DNA of 64,000 nucleotides, taken from contig CAZVEE010000007.1 of assembly GCA_964625525.1 (NCBI GenBank), positions 4,947 through 68,946 of the forward strand, given 5' to 3'. The DNA is from CAZVEE01 sp964625525 (lineage in GTDB: Bacteria; Pseudomonadota; Alphaproteobacteria; JAJFIK01). Position 1 is the first letter of the stretch. Each line of letters begins with the position of its first letter. This document shows, one piece after another, positions 26,430 to 35,270 of this stretch. The notes under the pieces are model-generated. The model searched no databases. It saw only the letters and a list, made by a program, of their open reading frames with translations, and had not been told where the DNA came from. Made by a program: the position numbers and the translations under genes.

Positions 26430-26957
26430 ATGGCTGAGTATCGCGATACCACTGTGACCTTTCTAGAGATGAGCGCCCCGCCTGCTCCAGGCGTGGCCCG
26501 GTCGCCATCCCTGCCCGTGGCGATGCTGCGCGCGCAACCTATGCCAGTACACTATTATCGCTATCTTTATGACGTGATCGGACGGCCCTGGTGCTGGGTG
26601 GCGCGCAAACGCGTGAGCGACCGCGAGCTCTCGGCCATCCTCGAAAAGGAGACGACCGAGGTTTACATCCTCTACGCCAGCGGGGTGCCGGCGGGCTTTG
26701 CTGAGCTGGATTTCAGCGATCCGCGCTTTGCGGAACTGGCCTATTTCGGGCTGGTGCCCGACTTCATCGGCCACGGCCTCGGCCCCTACTTCCTGCACCA
26801 GATCCTCGACACGCTCTGGCACCGCAACCCCGAAAAGGTCCTCCTCAACACCTGCACGCTCGACCACCCCAAGGCGCTTGCCCTGTACCAACGCATCGGA
26901 TTTCGCCCCTATGCCCAGGAAAAGCACCGCATCGAGCTGTTGGACGAGGACTTGTGA
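26430..26957 (+). CDS. GNAT-family N-acetyltransferase
   Basis: A 175-residue single-domain acetyltransferase. The acetyl-CoA loop region reads LVPDFIGHGLGPYFLHQIL (about residues 109-127; motif A, with G-x-G-L-G), followed by NTCTLDHPKALALYQRIGFRPYAQEKH (about 142-167; motif B with the usual Y-x-x-x-G-F). The substrate cannot be told. ATG preceded by GGCAGGAGA. It follows sseA by 24 bp and probably closes the cysK-sseA operon; similar trios occur in Caulobacter relatives. Confidence 0.88.
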   Translation: MAEYRDTTVTFLEMSAPPAPGVARSPSLPVAMLRAQPMPVHYYRYLYDVIGRPWCWVARKRVSDRELSAILEKETTEVYILYASGVPAGFAELDFSDPRFAELAYFGLVPDFIGHGLGPYFLHQILDTLWHRNPEKVLLNTCTLDHPKALALYQRIGFRPYAQEKHRIELLDEDL

Positions 26958-27022
26958 CCACACCGTCAGGCTCAGCGGCACTGACCGTCCCCCCGATGAG
27001 GGCCGTCGGCCCATGGCCGGTC

Positions 27023-27763
27023 TCAATGCCCCAAAATTTGGCTCAAAAACGCTTTCGTCCGGTCGTTCTTGGGAGCACCAAAGAACTCCGCTGGCGGAGC
27101 GGTTTCGATGATCTCACCGCCATCCATGAAGATCATGCGGTCTGCCACCTGGCGGGCAAAGCCCATCTCGTGTGTCACCACCAGCATGGTCATGCCCGAA
27201 CCCGCCAGGTCGATCATCACATCAAGGACTTCCTTGATCATTTCCGGATCAAGCGCCGAGGTGGGCTCGTCGAACAGCATGACCCGCGGCGCCATGCACA
27301 AGGCCCGCGCGATGGCCACCCGCTGCTGTTGGCCGCCGGACAGCTGGCCCGGATGTTTCTGCGCTTGTTCGGGGATGCGCACACGGGTGAGATAGCGCAT
27401 GGCGGTTTCCTCCGCCTCGGCGCTCGGCATCCCCTTAACTTGGATTGGCGCCAGCGTACAATTCTCCAGCACGCTGAGATGAGGGAACAGGTTGAAGCTC
27501 TGAAACACCATGCCGACGTCCCGGCGCAGCGTGTCAACAACGCGCGTGTCGTCGGTCACCTCTACGCCGTCGATCAGCAGCCGGCCCTGCTGATGCACTT
27601 CCAGCCGGTTGATGCAGCGGATCAGGGTTGATTTGCCAGACCCGGACGGCCCGCAAATGACAATCCGCTCACCGGCCCGCACGCTCAGATGAATGTCCTT
27701 GAGCGCATGGAAGGTCCCAAACCATTTGTGCAGGCCTGCCATCTCGATGATGGGCTGGGTCAT
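27023..27763 (-). CDS. aapP: Polar amino-acid ABC transporter ATPase
   Basis: A 246-residue ABC ATPase: Walker A GPSGSGKST (residues 38-46), Q-loop in VGMVFQSFNLFPHLSV, signature LSGGQQQRVAIARAL, Walker B VMLFDEP, and the switch His in VVTHEMGF. These sequences are characteristic of the GlnQ/AapP polar amino-acid subfamily. The ATG overlaps the stop of the upstream permease (ATGA) and has an AAGGGAGGCGG Shine-Dalgarno inside that gene. Last gene of the aapJQMP operon; converges with the GNAT gene. Confidence 0.95.
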   Translation of the reverse strand: MTQPIIEMAGLHKWFGTFHALKDIHLSVRAGERIVICGPSGSGKSTLIRCINRLEVHQQGRLLIDGVEVTDDTRVVDTLRRDVGMVFQSFNLFPHLSVLENCTLAPIQVKGMPSAEAEETAMRYLTRVRIPEQAQKHPGQLSGGQQQRVAIARALCMAPRVMLFDEPTSALDPEMIKEVLDVMIDLAGSGMTMLVVTHEMGFARQVADRMIFMDGGEIIETAPPAEFFGAPKNDRTKAFLSQILGH

Positions 27764-28896
27764 GGCTCCGCCTCCCTTCTTTCCCGGTCGAGCCGGGCTT
27801 CGAGCCAAACCGAATAGCGCGACATGGCGAAACAGATCACCCCGAACACAATCGCTACGAACATGTAGACCTCGATACTGGAGCCCAGCCAGTTCTGATC
27901 CGCCAGGGTCGCTTCCGCCATGCCCACCAGATCCAGAAGCCCGATCGTGGTCACCAGGCTTGTGTCCTTGAACAGGCCGATGAATGTATTGACGATGCCC
28001 GGGATGGAGATCCGCAGCGCCTGCGGCAGCACCACAAGCCCCATGGTGCGCCAATAGCCCAGCCCCAGCGCTCGCGCCGCCTCGATCTGGCCTTTGGGGA
28101 TCGCCTGCAAGCCCCCCCGGATCACCTCGGCCATATAAGCCGAGGCAAATACCGCCACCACGATCAGCGCCCGCACCAGTTTCTCCGGATTGAGCCCGTC
28201 GGGCAGAAACAAGGGCAGCATCACGGAAGAAAAAAACAGCACCGTGATCAAGGGCACGCCGCGCACCCCTTCGATGAACGTCACCGACAGCGCCCGGATG
28301 ACCGGCAGCTCCGACTGGCGCCCCAAGGCGAGCAAAATGCCCAGCGGCAATGAGGCCACAATCCCCGTCACCCCGATGACCAGGGTCAGCACCAGTCCGC
28401 CCCAACGCTCCGGCCCAACCGCGTCAAGCCCCAGACCGCCGCTGAGCAGCCAGGCCGCCACAAAGGGATAAGCAAGCGTGCCCCAGAGAAACAGGTCACG
28501 CCGAGGCACGTTCGGCGCCAGCAACGGCACGGCGGCCAGCGGCAGCAGCAGCATGGCCAGAACCGCCCGCCAACTCTCCTCATGCGGAAAGAACCCGTAA
28601 AGGAACAGGCGCCAGCGGTCGGTGATGACCGCCCAGCACGCGCCCTCGCCCGTGCACTCCGCGCGGCCCGCGCCCGTCCACTCCGCCGACAGCAGCGCCC
28701 AATCGACAAAGGGCGGAACGGTCCATACCAGCACCGCCAGGGTCAGCACCGTCAACGCGCTATCCAGCCAGCCGGCGAACAGATTGGCCCGCAGCCATGC
28801 CCCCACGCCGCGCGTCCCGGGTGGGGGCGGCAGATCGGGATGCGTGCCGGGGGCGTAGCGGCGCCCCTCCCCGTCACGGTGCAAGGGCTCAGCCAT
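27760..28896 (-). CDS. aapM: General L-amino acid ABC transporter permease AapM
   Basis: A 378-residue inner-membrane permease of the His/Glu/Gln/general amino-acid family. About eight hydrophobic segments, with the EAA loop QIEAARALGLGYWRTMGLVVLPQALRISIPGIVNTFIGLFKDTSL near residue 290, which contacts the ATPase. The N-terminal half carries an extra periplasmic/membrane domain (residues about 40-170, with two Cys in AECTGEGACW) that distinguishes AapM from shorter GlnP-like permeases. It pairs with AapQ to form the channel. Start is 2 bp after the aapQ stop region; stop overlaps aapP. Confidence 0.93.
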   Translation of the reverse strand: MAEPLHRDGEGRRYAPGTHPDLPPPPGTRGVGAWLRANLFAGWLDSALTVLTLAVLVWTVPPFVDWALLSAEWTGAGRAECTGEGACWAVITDRWRLFLYGFFPHEESWRAVLAMLLLPLAAVPLLAPNVPRRDLFLWGTLAYPFVAAWLLSGGLGLDAVGPERWGGLVLTLVIGVTGIVASLPLGILLALGRQSELPVIRALSVTFIEGVRGVPLITVLFFSSVMLPLFLPDGLNPEKLVRALIVVAVFASAYMAEVIRGGLQAIPKGQIEAARALGLGYWRTMGLVVLPQALRISIPGIVNTFIGLFKDTSLVTTIGLLDLVGMAEATLADQNWLGSSIEVYMFVAIVFGVICFAMSRYSVWLEARLDRERREAEP

Positions 28897-28898
28897 GG

Positions 28899-30050
28899 TC
28901 AGCCCCCCTTGAGCCGGATGGCCCGGTTATAGAGGTTCATGGCAAACGAAATCAGTAGGCTGACGGTCAGATAGAAGGCCATCACCAGCAGCAGGGTCTC
29001 AATGGCCTGGCCCGTCTGGTTCAGGGTCGTGCCCCCGAAAGTCGCCACCAGATCCGGATAGCCGATCACGATCCCGAGCGACGAGTTCTTGGTAAGGTTT
29101 AGATATTGGCTCGTCACCGGCGGCACGATGACGCGCAGTGCCTGGGGCAACACGACCAACCGGGTTTCCTGGCCCGGGCTCAGGCCCAGCGCGCGGGCCG
29201 CCTCCCGCTGCCCCCGATCCACCGCCATCACACCCGACCGCACGATCTCGCCGATAAATGCGGCCGTATAGGTTGTCAGCGCCAGGAGCAGCGCCACAAA
29301 GGATGGCGGCACCGTCACGCCCCCTTCAAAGCGAAACCGCTGCAAGGCGGGCACCTCCCACGTCAGGGGCGCCCCCAGGGCCGCAAAAACCACCAGCGGC
29401 GGCACAAGCGCCGCGCCCAGCACGGGCGCCCAACTCTGGCCGGCACGGCGCAGGCCAACCGCCGCCCCGACACCGATCACGGCCGCCACCAACACCCAGT
29501 CCATGCCCGGCCCGAAACCGGGCCGCGGCAGTTCCAGACCGCGATTGTTGAGAAACACCACATCGCCCAGCGACAGGCTCTCGCGCACCGTCGGCAAGGT
29601 CAGCAGCAGTGCATACCAAAACAGGATTTGCAGCAGCAGCGGGACATTGCGCACCACTTCCACATAGGTCGTGGTCAACCGCGCCACGATCCAATTCCCC
29701 GACAGACGCAACAGCCCAACCATGACGCCCAGGACCGTCGCCAGCACGATACCCAGCCCCGCCACAAACAGCGTGTTGATCAGCCCCACCAGGAACACCC
29801 GGCCATGGGTGTCGGTCAGCTCATAGGAGATCAACGAAAAGGAAATGTCATAGCCTGCCGGCTCACCGAGAAACCCAAAGCCGCTGGCGATGTTCAGGGC
29901 CCGCAGATTCACCGCCGCGTTCCACGCCCCCCAGCCCAACAGGCCCAAGACCAACGCCACCGCCGCCCCTTGAAAGACGATCCCACGGGCCTGTTCACTG
30001 CGCCACCAGGGCACACGGGGAGGGCCGGATGGCGCAGGGGTGGCGGGCAT
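28899..30050 (-). CDS. aapQ: General L-amino acid ABC transporter permease AapQ
   Basis: A 383-residue permease, partner of AapM. Seen: an N-terminal transmembrane helix (GIVFQGAAVALVLGLLGWGAW), the family segment ASGFGFLGEPAGYDISFSLISY (about residues 65-86), TTYVEVVRNVPLLLQILFWY (about 130-150) and the EAA loop QREAARALGLSPGQETRLVVLPQALRVIVPPVTSQYLNLTKNSSL (about 300-345). Length and insert pattern fit AapQ/BztB. The ATG at 30050 is used because the longer frame has no family sequence; it is 14 bp after the aapJ stop. Confidence 0.93.
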   Translation of the reverse strand: MPATPAPSGPPRVPWWRSEQARGIVFQGAAVALVLGLLGWGAWNAAVNLRALNIASGFGFLGEPAGYDISFSLISYELTDTHGRVFLVGLINTLFVAGLGIVLATVLGVMVGLLRLSGNWIVARLTTTYVEVVRNVPLLLQILFWYALLLTLPTVRESLSLGDVVFLNNRGLELPRPGFGPGMDWVLVAAVIGVGAAVGLRRAGQSWAPVLGAALVPPLVVFAALGAPLTWEVPALQRFRFEGGVTVPPSFVALLLALTTYTAAFIGEIVRSGVMAVDRGQREAARALGLSPGQETRLVVLPQALRVIVPPVTSQYLNLTKNSSLGIVIGYPDLVATFGGTTLNQTGQAIETLLLVMAFYLTVSLLISFAMNLYNRAIRLKGG

Positions 30051-30064
30051 GGGCGTGCTCTGCC

Positions 30065-31087
30065 TCAGCGCACGGGCGGGGCATAGTGCAGACCGCCCTG
30101 CGTCCACAACGCATTCAGCCCGCGCTCCAGGCCCAATTGGCTCTGCCCGCCCAGATTTTTCTCGAAGGTTTCCCCGTAGTTGCCGACTTGGCTGATGATC
30201 TGGAAGGCCCAGTCGTCGCTCAAGCCAAGCTGACTGCCCAGGCTGCCCTCCTGCCCCAGCAGGCGGCGCACTTCCGGGTTCGGGCTGGTGTCACGGGCCG
30301 TGGCCACGGTGCCGGCCTCCAGACCCAGTTCCTCAGCGACCAGCATGGCGTAAAAGCTCCAGCGGACCACATCGGCCCAGGCGTCATCGCCTTCCCGCAC
30401 CACCGGTCCCAGCGGCTCTTTGGAAATCACTTGCGGCAGGATCACATGGGCCGACGGATCCGCCAGTGTCGTGCGCAAACCCGCCAAGCCCGACACATCG
30501 GTGGTGTAGGCATCGCAGGCACCGGCATTGTAGTTGTTGCGCGCTTCGTCAAAGGTGCGGATGACAATGGTCTCGTAACTCATGCCATTGGCGCGGAAAT
30601 AATCGCCGAGATTGAGTTCGGTGGTCGTGCCCGTCTGCACGCAGATCACCGCCCCATCCAGGTCGGTCGCATTCTCCACGCCCAGATCCCGGGGCACGAT
30701 GAAGCCCTGGCCGTCGAAATAATTGATGGCAACGAAGTCCACCCCCTGCTGCGCGTCCCGCGACAGGGTGTACGAGGTGTTCCGCGACAACAAATCCACC
30801 TCACCCGATTGCAGCGCCGTGAAGCGCTCCAGGGGATTGAGCGGCGTGAAATTCACCCGGGTGGCATCGCCAAACACGGCGGCGGCCACGGCGCGGCAGA
30901 AATCCACGTCCAGCCCCCGCCAGACGCCCTGGCTGGAGATCTCGGAAAAACCAGCCAGCCCCGTGCTCACGCCACACTCCACCCGGCCCCGCTCGCGCAC
31001 GGTCTCCAGAGTGTTGGCCCGCACGGTTTCCAAGCCAAGGAGACCAAAAATCGCCACGGCGAACGCGGCAAGGGTAACGAAACGCAT
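30065..31087 (-). CDS. aapJ: Periplasmic general L-amino acid-binding protein AapJ
   Basis: A 340-residue periplasmic solute-binding protein with a signal peptide (MRFVTLAAFAVAIFGLLGLETVRA) and the family 3 signature region GRVECGVSTGLAGFSEISSQGVWRGLDVDFCRAVAAAVFGD (about 34-74). AapJ binds a broad range of polar L-amino acids and delivers them to AapQ/AapM. Four Cys (residues about 38, 64, 147 and 192) are typical of this subfamily. First gene of the operon; the 115-bp divergent region to metC must hold its promoter. Confidence 0.95.
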   Translation of the reverse strand: MRFVTLAAFAVAIFGLLGLETVRANTLETVRERGRVECGVSTGLAGFSEISSQGVWRGLDVDFCRAVAAAVFGDATRVNFTPLNPLERFTALQSGEVDLLSRNTSYTLSRDAQQGVDFVAINYFDGQGFIVPRDLGVENATDLDGAVICVQTGTTTELNLGDYFRANGMSYETIVIRTFDEARNNYNAGACDAYTTDVSGLAGLRTTLADPSAHVILPQVISKEPLGPVVREGDDAWADVVRWSFYAMLVAEELGLEAGTVATARDTSPNPEVRRLLGQEGSLGSQLGLSDDWAFQIISQVGNYGETFEKNLGGQSQLGLERGLNALWTQGGLHYAPPVR

Positions 31088-31202
31088 GGGTGAAGCTCCC
31101 CGCTGTCAGAGTCTGACCGATCCAGATCTGGCCTGTTGAGTGAAGTCTAACGATCACCACACTATGGGGTCAAAGTGCACCGCAACAAAGAAAGGATCCG
31201 CC

Positions 31203-32405
31203 ATGGCTGACGCCGACCGCCCCGCCGGGGGCGATGCTCATCCAGACACCCAAGTCGTGAGCGCGGGGCGCGATCCCATGGCCCAACACGGGGTGGTCAA
31301 TCCGCCCGTTTATCATGCCTCCACGATACTGTTTCCCGATGCCCATGCCATGCGCCATCCCGAGCGGGTCGCCTCCGCCTACGGCCGTCGCGGCACGCCG
31401 GGCACGTTCGCGCTTGAAGACGCGATGCTGGACTTGGAAGGCGCCGAGGACGGGGCGGCCTGTCGCATGACACCCTCGGGGCTTGCGGCTGTGACGCTGC
31501 CGCTCTTGGCCTATACCCGCGCAGGCGCTCATGTCTTGGTCCCGGACAATGCCTACGATCCGACACGGATTTTTTGTGATGGCCTGCTCAAGACATTTGG
31601 GGTGGAGACCACCTATTACGATCCGCTCATTGGGGCCGACATCCGGGGCTTGTTCCGCCCCGAGACTGCTATGCTGCTCATGGAAACGCCGGGCAGCCGC
31701 ACATTTGAAATGAGCGATGTGCCCGCCATGACAGCCGTGGCCAAGGAGCATGGCATCACCACCGCGCTCGACAACACCTGGGCCTCGCCGCTGTTCTTCA
31801 AGCCCTTTGCCCATGGGGTGGATGTCTCCATCCACGCGGCCACCAAATTCATCGTCGGCCATTCCGATGCTCTGCTTGGTCTCGTCACCGCGCGCAAGAG
31901 CCATGCGGCGCGCCTTGTCCGCACCCAGCGCCAGCTTGGCTTTGCGGTGGGTCCGGATGATGTCTATCTGGCACAGCGAGGCCTGCGCACGCTGGCGGTG
32001 CGCATGCGCCAGCACATGGCGAGCGGCCTTGCGGTGGCGCAGTGGCTCCAGGCCCGGCCCGATGTCTCCCGGGTCCTCTACCCGGCCCTGCCGGAAGATC
32101 CGGGCCACGCCTTGTGGGCGCGCGATTTCAGCGGCGCGTCCGGAGTGTTCGGTTTTGTCTTGAAAGGGGGAGAGCAGGCCCGCTCCGACGCGTTCCTCAA
32201 TGGCATGCGCCTCTTCGGCCTTGGCTATTCCTTCGGCGGCTATGAAAGCCTGATCGTGCCCACTGATGTGAGCGATTGCCGCACGGTCACGCCCTGGCAG
32301 CCCGAAGGCTCAGCCTTCCGCGTCCATATCGGCCTGGAGGACCCCCGCGACCTGATCGCCGATCTGGAGCGGGCCTTTGAACGCTTCCACGCGGCGGGAG
32401 GCTAG
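31203..32405 (+). CDS. metC: Cystathionine beta-lyase
   Basis: A 400-residue Cys/Met-metabolism PLP enzyme. Seen: VNPPVYHASTILF (32-44), YGRRGTPGTFALEDAMLDLEGAE (60-82), DNTWASPLFFKP (190-201) and the PLP lysine Lys215 in SIHAATKFIVGHSD. It cleaves cystathionine to homocysteine in methionine synthesis; the sequence pattern fits the alphaproteobacterial MetC group rather than gamma-lyases. The ATG at 31203 follows AAAGGA. It is the first gene of a plus-strand operon with modABC: the modA Shine-Dalgarno lies inside the metC end and the gap is 4 bp. Why molybdate uptake is coupled to MetC is not clear. Confidence 0.92.
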   Translation: MADADRPAGGDAHPDTQVVSAGRDPMAQHGVVNPPVYHASTILFPDAHAMRHPERVASAYGRRGTPGTFALEDAMLDLEGAEDGAACRMTPSGLAAVTLPLLAYTRAGAHVLVPDNAYDPTRIFCDGLLKTFGVETTYYDPLIGADIRGLFRPETAMLLMETPGSRTFEMSDVPAMTAVAKEHGITTALDNTWASPLFFKPFAHGVDVSIHAATKFIVGHSDALLGLVTARKSHAARLVRTQRQLGFAVGPDDVYLAQRGLRTLAVRMRQHMASGLAVAQWLQARPDVSRVLYPALPEDPGHALWARDFSGASGVFGFVLKGGEQARSDAFLNGMRLFGLGYSFGGYESLIVPTDVSDCRTVTPWQPEGSAFRVHIGLEDPRDLIADLERAFERFHAAGG

Positions 32406-32409
32406 GCCC

Positions 32410-33159
32410 ATGCGGTTCCTAGCGGCGCTGGTGGTTGTCCTCAGCACTCTGAGCATGCCGGCGCAAGCGCGGATCGTGACCCTTTATGCCGCCTCCAGCC
32501 TGGCCCCCGCCCTCGACGCAGCCGAACCGGCGCTCGAAGCCGCCAGCGGCACGGATCTGCGCCTCGTCTACGCGGCAAGCGGCACGCTCGCCCGCCAGGT
32601 CGCCGCCGGCGCCCCGGCCGATCTCGTGCTGCTCGCGGATGACACCTGGATGGACTGGCTGGCGGCCCGCGATGGCATCGTGCCGGACAGCCGCCGCCCG
32701 CTTCTCGCGAACCGCCTCGCCGTTATCTCCCTGGACGGCCCGCTCCCCGATATCATCGACAGCGCCGCCGCGCTGACCACCGCCCTCGGCCCGGACCGCT
32801 TCGTCTCAGGCGAACCGGCGGCGGTGCCGGTGGGTCGCTATGCCCGCGCCGCGCTCACACATTTCGGCCTTTGGGACCGGCTCGGGCCCAGGCTTCTCCC
32901 CGCTCCTTCGGCGCGCACCGCCGTGACCTGGCTCGCCCGCGGCGAAGTCCGCGCTGGTCTCCTCTTCCACAGCGACGCCCTCACCCTTGGCGACAGCGTC
33001 TCCTTTGCGCTGCTGGCGCAAACCAGCCATCCGCCAATCCGCTATCCCCTGGCCCTCACCACACGCGACACCGCCGCCCAGCGCGTCGCCAGCGCTCTGC
33101 ACGCGCAGCCGGTCCAGGCGCTCTTTCGCGCCCACGGCTTTGATCGGGTCGCCCCATGA
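32410..33159 (+). CDS. modA: Molybdate-binding periplasmic protein
   Basis: A 249-residue solute-binding protein with signal peptide (MRFLAALVVVLSTLSMPAQA) and the ModA pattern VTLYAASSLAPALD (23-36), LVYAASGTLARQVAAGAPADLVLLADDTWMDWL (about 51-83) and VGRYARAAL (about 137-145). The serine in AASS and the A-S-G turn are the oxyanion contacts in the family. Delivers molybdate (or tungstate) to ModB. The GGGAGG Shine-Dalgarno overlaps the end of metC; the stop overlaps the modB start. Confidence 0.92.
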   Translation: MRFLAALVVVLSTLSMPAQARIVTLYAASSLAPALDAAEPALEAASGTDLRLVYAASGTLARQVAAGAPADLVLLADDTWMDWLAARDGIVPDSRRPLLANRLAVISLDGPLPDIIDSAAALTTALGPDRFVSGEPAAVPVGRYARAALTHFGLWDRLGPRLLPAPSARTAVTWLARGEVRAGLLFHSDALTLGDSVSFALLAQTSHPPIRYPLALTTRDTAAQRVASALHAQPVQALFRAHGFDRVAP

Positions 33160-33845
33160 CCGTGTTCGGCCCCGGCATCGACGACGCGCTCTGGCTGTCG
33201 CTCCAGGTGGGCCTTTGGGGCACAGGTCTTAGTCTCCCGCTCGCGCTCGCCGTCGCTTGGCTGTTGGCGCGCCGGCGCTTCTGGGGCCGGCGCGTGCTGG
33301 ATGCCCTGGTCCATGCGCCGCTTGTTTTGCCGCCGGTGTTGGTGGGTTACGGCCTGCTTCTGCTTTTGGGCCGCAACGGTGCGCTCGGCGCCTGGCTTTA
33401 CGATGGCTTTGGCATCACCCTGGCCTTCACGTGGCAGGGTGCGGCGGTGGCCGCCGCCGTCATGGGCTTTCCTCTTATGGTGCGCGCCATGCGCGCCAGC
33501 ATCGAGGCCGTGGATCCACGCCTGGAGACTGCCGCACGCACGCTCGGCGCCGGCCCCCTCACCGTGTTCGCCACCATCACCCTGCCGCTGATCTGGCCCG
33601 GCATTGTGGCCGGCGCGGTCTTAGGCTTTGCCCGGGCCCTTGGCGAATTCGGGGCCACGATCACCTTTGTGTCGAACATCCCCGGCGAGACCCGCACCCT
33701 GCCGCTCGCCCTGTACAACGCCCTGCAAATCCCTGATGGCGAAGCCGCCGCCTTCGGTATCGCCGCGCTCTCGCTGACCCTGGCCCTTGCCGCCCTGGCG
33801 CTGGCGGACTGGCTCGCGCCGCCCCGGCCGGGAGGTGCCCGGTGA
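33156..33845 (+). CDS. modB: Molybdate ABC transporter permease
   Basis: A 229-residue permease with five to six transmembrane helices and the BPD_transp_1 EAA loop: DPRLETAARTLGAGPLTVFATITLPLIWPGIVAGAVLGFARALGEFGATITFVSNIPGETRTLPLALYNALQIPDGEAAA (abridged here to its landmarks RTLGAG, LPLIWPGI, RALGEFGAT and PGETRTLP). The G-E-F-G-A-T and P-G-E-T-x-T-L-P motifs are hallmarks of ModB. Starts within the modA stop and ends within the modC start. Confidence 0.94.
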   Translation: MTVFGPGIDDALWLSLQVGLWGTGLSLPLALAVAWLLARRRFWGRRVLDALVHAPLVLPPVLVGYGLLLLLGRNGALGAWLYDGFGITLAFTWQGAAVAAAVMGFPLMVRAMRASIEAVDPRLETAARTLGAGPLTVFATITLPLIWPGIVAGAVLGFARALGEFGATITFVSNIPGETRTLPLALYNALQIPDGEAAAFGIAALSLTLALAALALADWLAPPRPGGAR

Positions 33846-34957
33846 GCCTGATCGTGGATATCGTCTGCCCTCTGAGCAGCTTTGACCTGCGCGCCCATCT
33901 GGTCGCCGAGGCCGGCATCACGGTGCTGTTCGGCCCGTCCGGTGCCGGCAAGACCACACTTCTCAATGCCCTTGCGGGGCTTGTGACACCTCGGCGCGGA
34001 CGCATCCGCCTCAACGCTCAGACCCTCTATGACGACACGGCGGGCATCGATGTCCCCGCCCATCGCCGCGGCATAGGCTATGTGTTTCAGGATGCGCGCC
34101 TCTTTCCGCATATGACGGTGGCGGATAATCTCGACTATGGCCGCCGCCGCCGGCGCACCGGCCCGGAGGGTCTCGCCCGCGATGACGTGATTGCGCTTCT
34201 CGGTCTGGCGGCGCTGCTGCACCGAATGCCCGCCACCCTGTCCGGCGGCGAGGCCCAGCGTGTGGCCATCGGCCGGGCGCTGCTCTCGAACGCCACGCTG
34301 CTCTTACTCGATGAGCCGCTCGCCTCCCTTGACGCCCCGCGCCGGTTGGAAATCCTTGATTACCTGCGCGCGGTGGCCCGGGCCTATCCTCACCCGATCC
34401 TCTATGTCAGCCACCGTCTGGAGGAAGTCACCGCGCTCGCCGATCAGCTCGTGGTGCTGGAGCGCGGCACGGTGGTCGCCGCTGGCCCTCTCGGCCCCAC
34501 CCTCACCGATCCCAAGGTTCAGCCCCTTCTGGGCATCACTGACCCGGCCGCCGTCGCGGGCCCTGTCACGGTGATCGAGGCTGCGCCGCGTCTCTTTGAG
34601 CCCGGCGACGGCCTGCTCACGCTCGGCCTCGGCGCCCAGAGCCTGGTGATCCCCGCCAGCACTCCACCGGCGAGCGGGACCTTGCGCGTCGCCATCCGCG
34701 CAAGCGACGTGGCGCTCTCGCTCGATCCGCCCGGGCGCAGTAGTCTGTTGAACCAGTTGCGGGGCACCATTACGGGACTCACCATCCGCCATGGCCCGGC
34801 CTGTGATGTCACTGTGACGCTGGACGACGGCCCGGCCCTCGTCGCGCGCATCACCCGGCGCTCGGCCCAGGCCCTTGAGCTGAAAGCGGGACTGGCGGTC
34901 TGGGCGCTTGTGAAGGCGGCAGCCCTTGACATAGGGCGCACGCGGGGAAATCCCTGA
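33842..34957 (+). CDS. modC: Molybdate ABC transporter ATPase with TOBE domain
   Basis: A 371-residue ATPase: Walker A GPSGAGKTT (residues 31-39), YVFQDARLFPHMTV Q-loop, signature LSGGEAQRVAIGRALL (about 133-148), Walker B LLLLDEPL and switch His in YVSHRLEEV; the C-terminal 80 residues form a molybdate-binding TOBE/Mop domain (about 290-371). GTG start at 33842 overlapping the modB TGA. The order modA-modB-modC is canonical; no ModE regulator or Mo-box was seen. Confidence 0.95.
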   Translation: MSLIVDIVCPLSSFDLRAHLVAEAGITVLFGPSGAGKTTLLNALAGLVTPRRGRIRLNAQTLYDDTAGIDVPAHRRGIGYVFQDARLFPHMTVADNLDYGRRRRRTGPEGLARDDVIALLGLAALLHRMPATLSGGEAQRVAIGRALLSNATLLLLDEPLASLDAPRRLEILDYLRAVARAYPHPILYVSHRLEEVTALADQLVVLERGTVVAAGPLGPTLTDPKVQPLLGITDPAAVAGPVTVIEAAPRLFEPGDGLLTLGLGAQSLVIPASTPPASGTLRVAIRASDVALSLDPPGRSSLLNQLRGTITGLTIRHGPACDVTVTLDDGPALVARITRRSAQALELKAGLAVWALVKAAALDIGRTRGNP

Positions 34958-34978
34958 AGCAGTTGGGAGGAGACGATC

Positions 34979-35206
34979 ATGAGCAAACGGCGTGACGTGG
35001 TGAGCGACGTAGCGGGCAAGGTGTGGACGGTCGATGCAAGCGTCGGAGCCGTTGTCGCCGAAGATGATCCCGTCATCACTCTGGAAAGCATGAAAATGGA
35101 AATCCCGGTCCCCGCGCCCTGCGCCGGAACCGTGGCGGAGATCCGTGTCAGCGAAGGCGATGTGGTCGAGGAAGGTCAGGTCGTCGCGATCATGGAGACC
35201 CCATGA
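34979..35206 (+). CDS. Free-standing biotin/lipoyl attachment protein
   Basis: A 75-residue protein consisting only of a biotinyl domain. The attachment lysine is Lys39 in LESMKMEIP (the E-S/A-M-K-M biotinylation motif), flanked by the two symmetric half-domains: V-x-G-K-V-W-T...VVAEDDPVITLESMKM and G-T-V-A-E-I-R-V-S-E-G-D-V-V-E-E-G-Q. Such proteins act as swinging carriers for biotin-dependent carboxylases or decarboxylases. No biotin carboxylase or carboxyltransferase is nearby. GGGAGGAGA Shine-Dalgarno; 21 bp after modC and 64 bp before the PLP decarboxylase. Confidence 0.88.
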   Translation: MSKRRDVVSDVAGKVWTVDASVGAVVAEDDPVITLESMKMEIPVPAPCAGTVAEIRVSEGDVVEEGQVVAIMETP

Positions 35207-35270
35207 GCGAGCCCGCCGCGCCCTCATCGGCCCTGGCTCCCCCGTGGCTGCGTTCATCAAGAGATTCCCT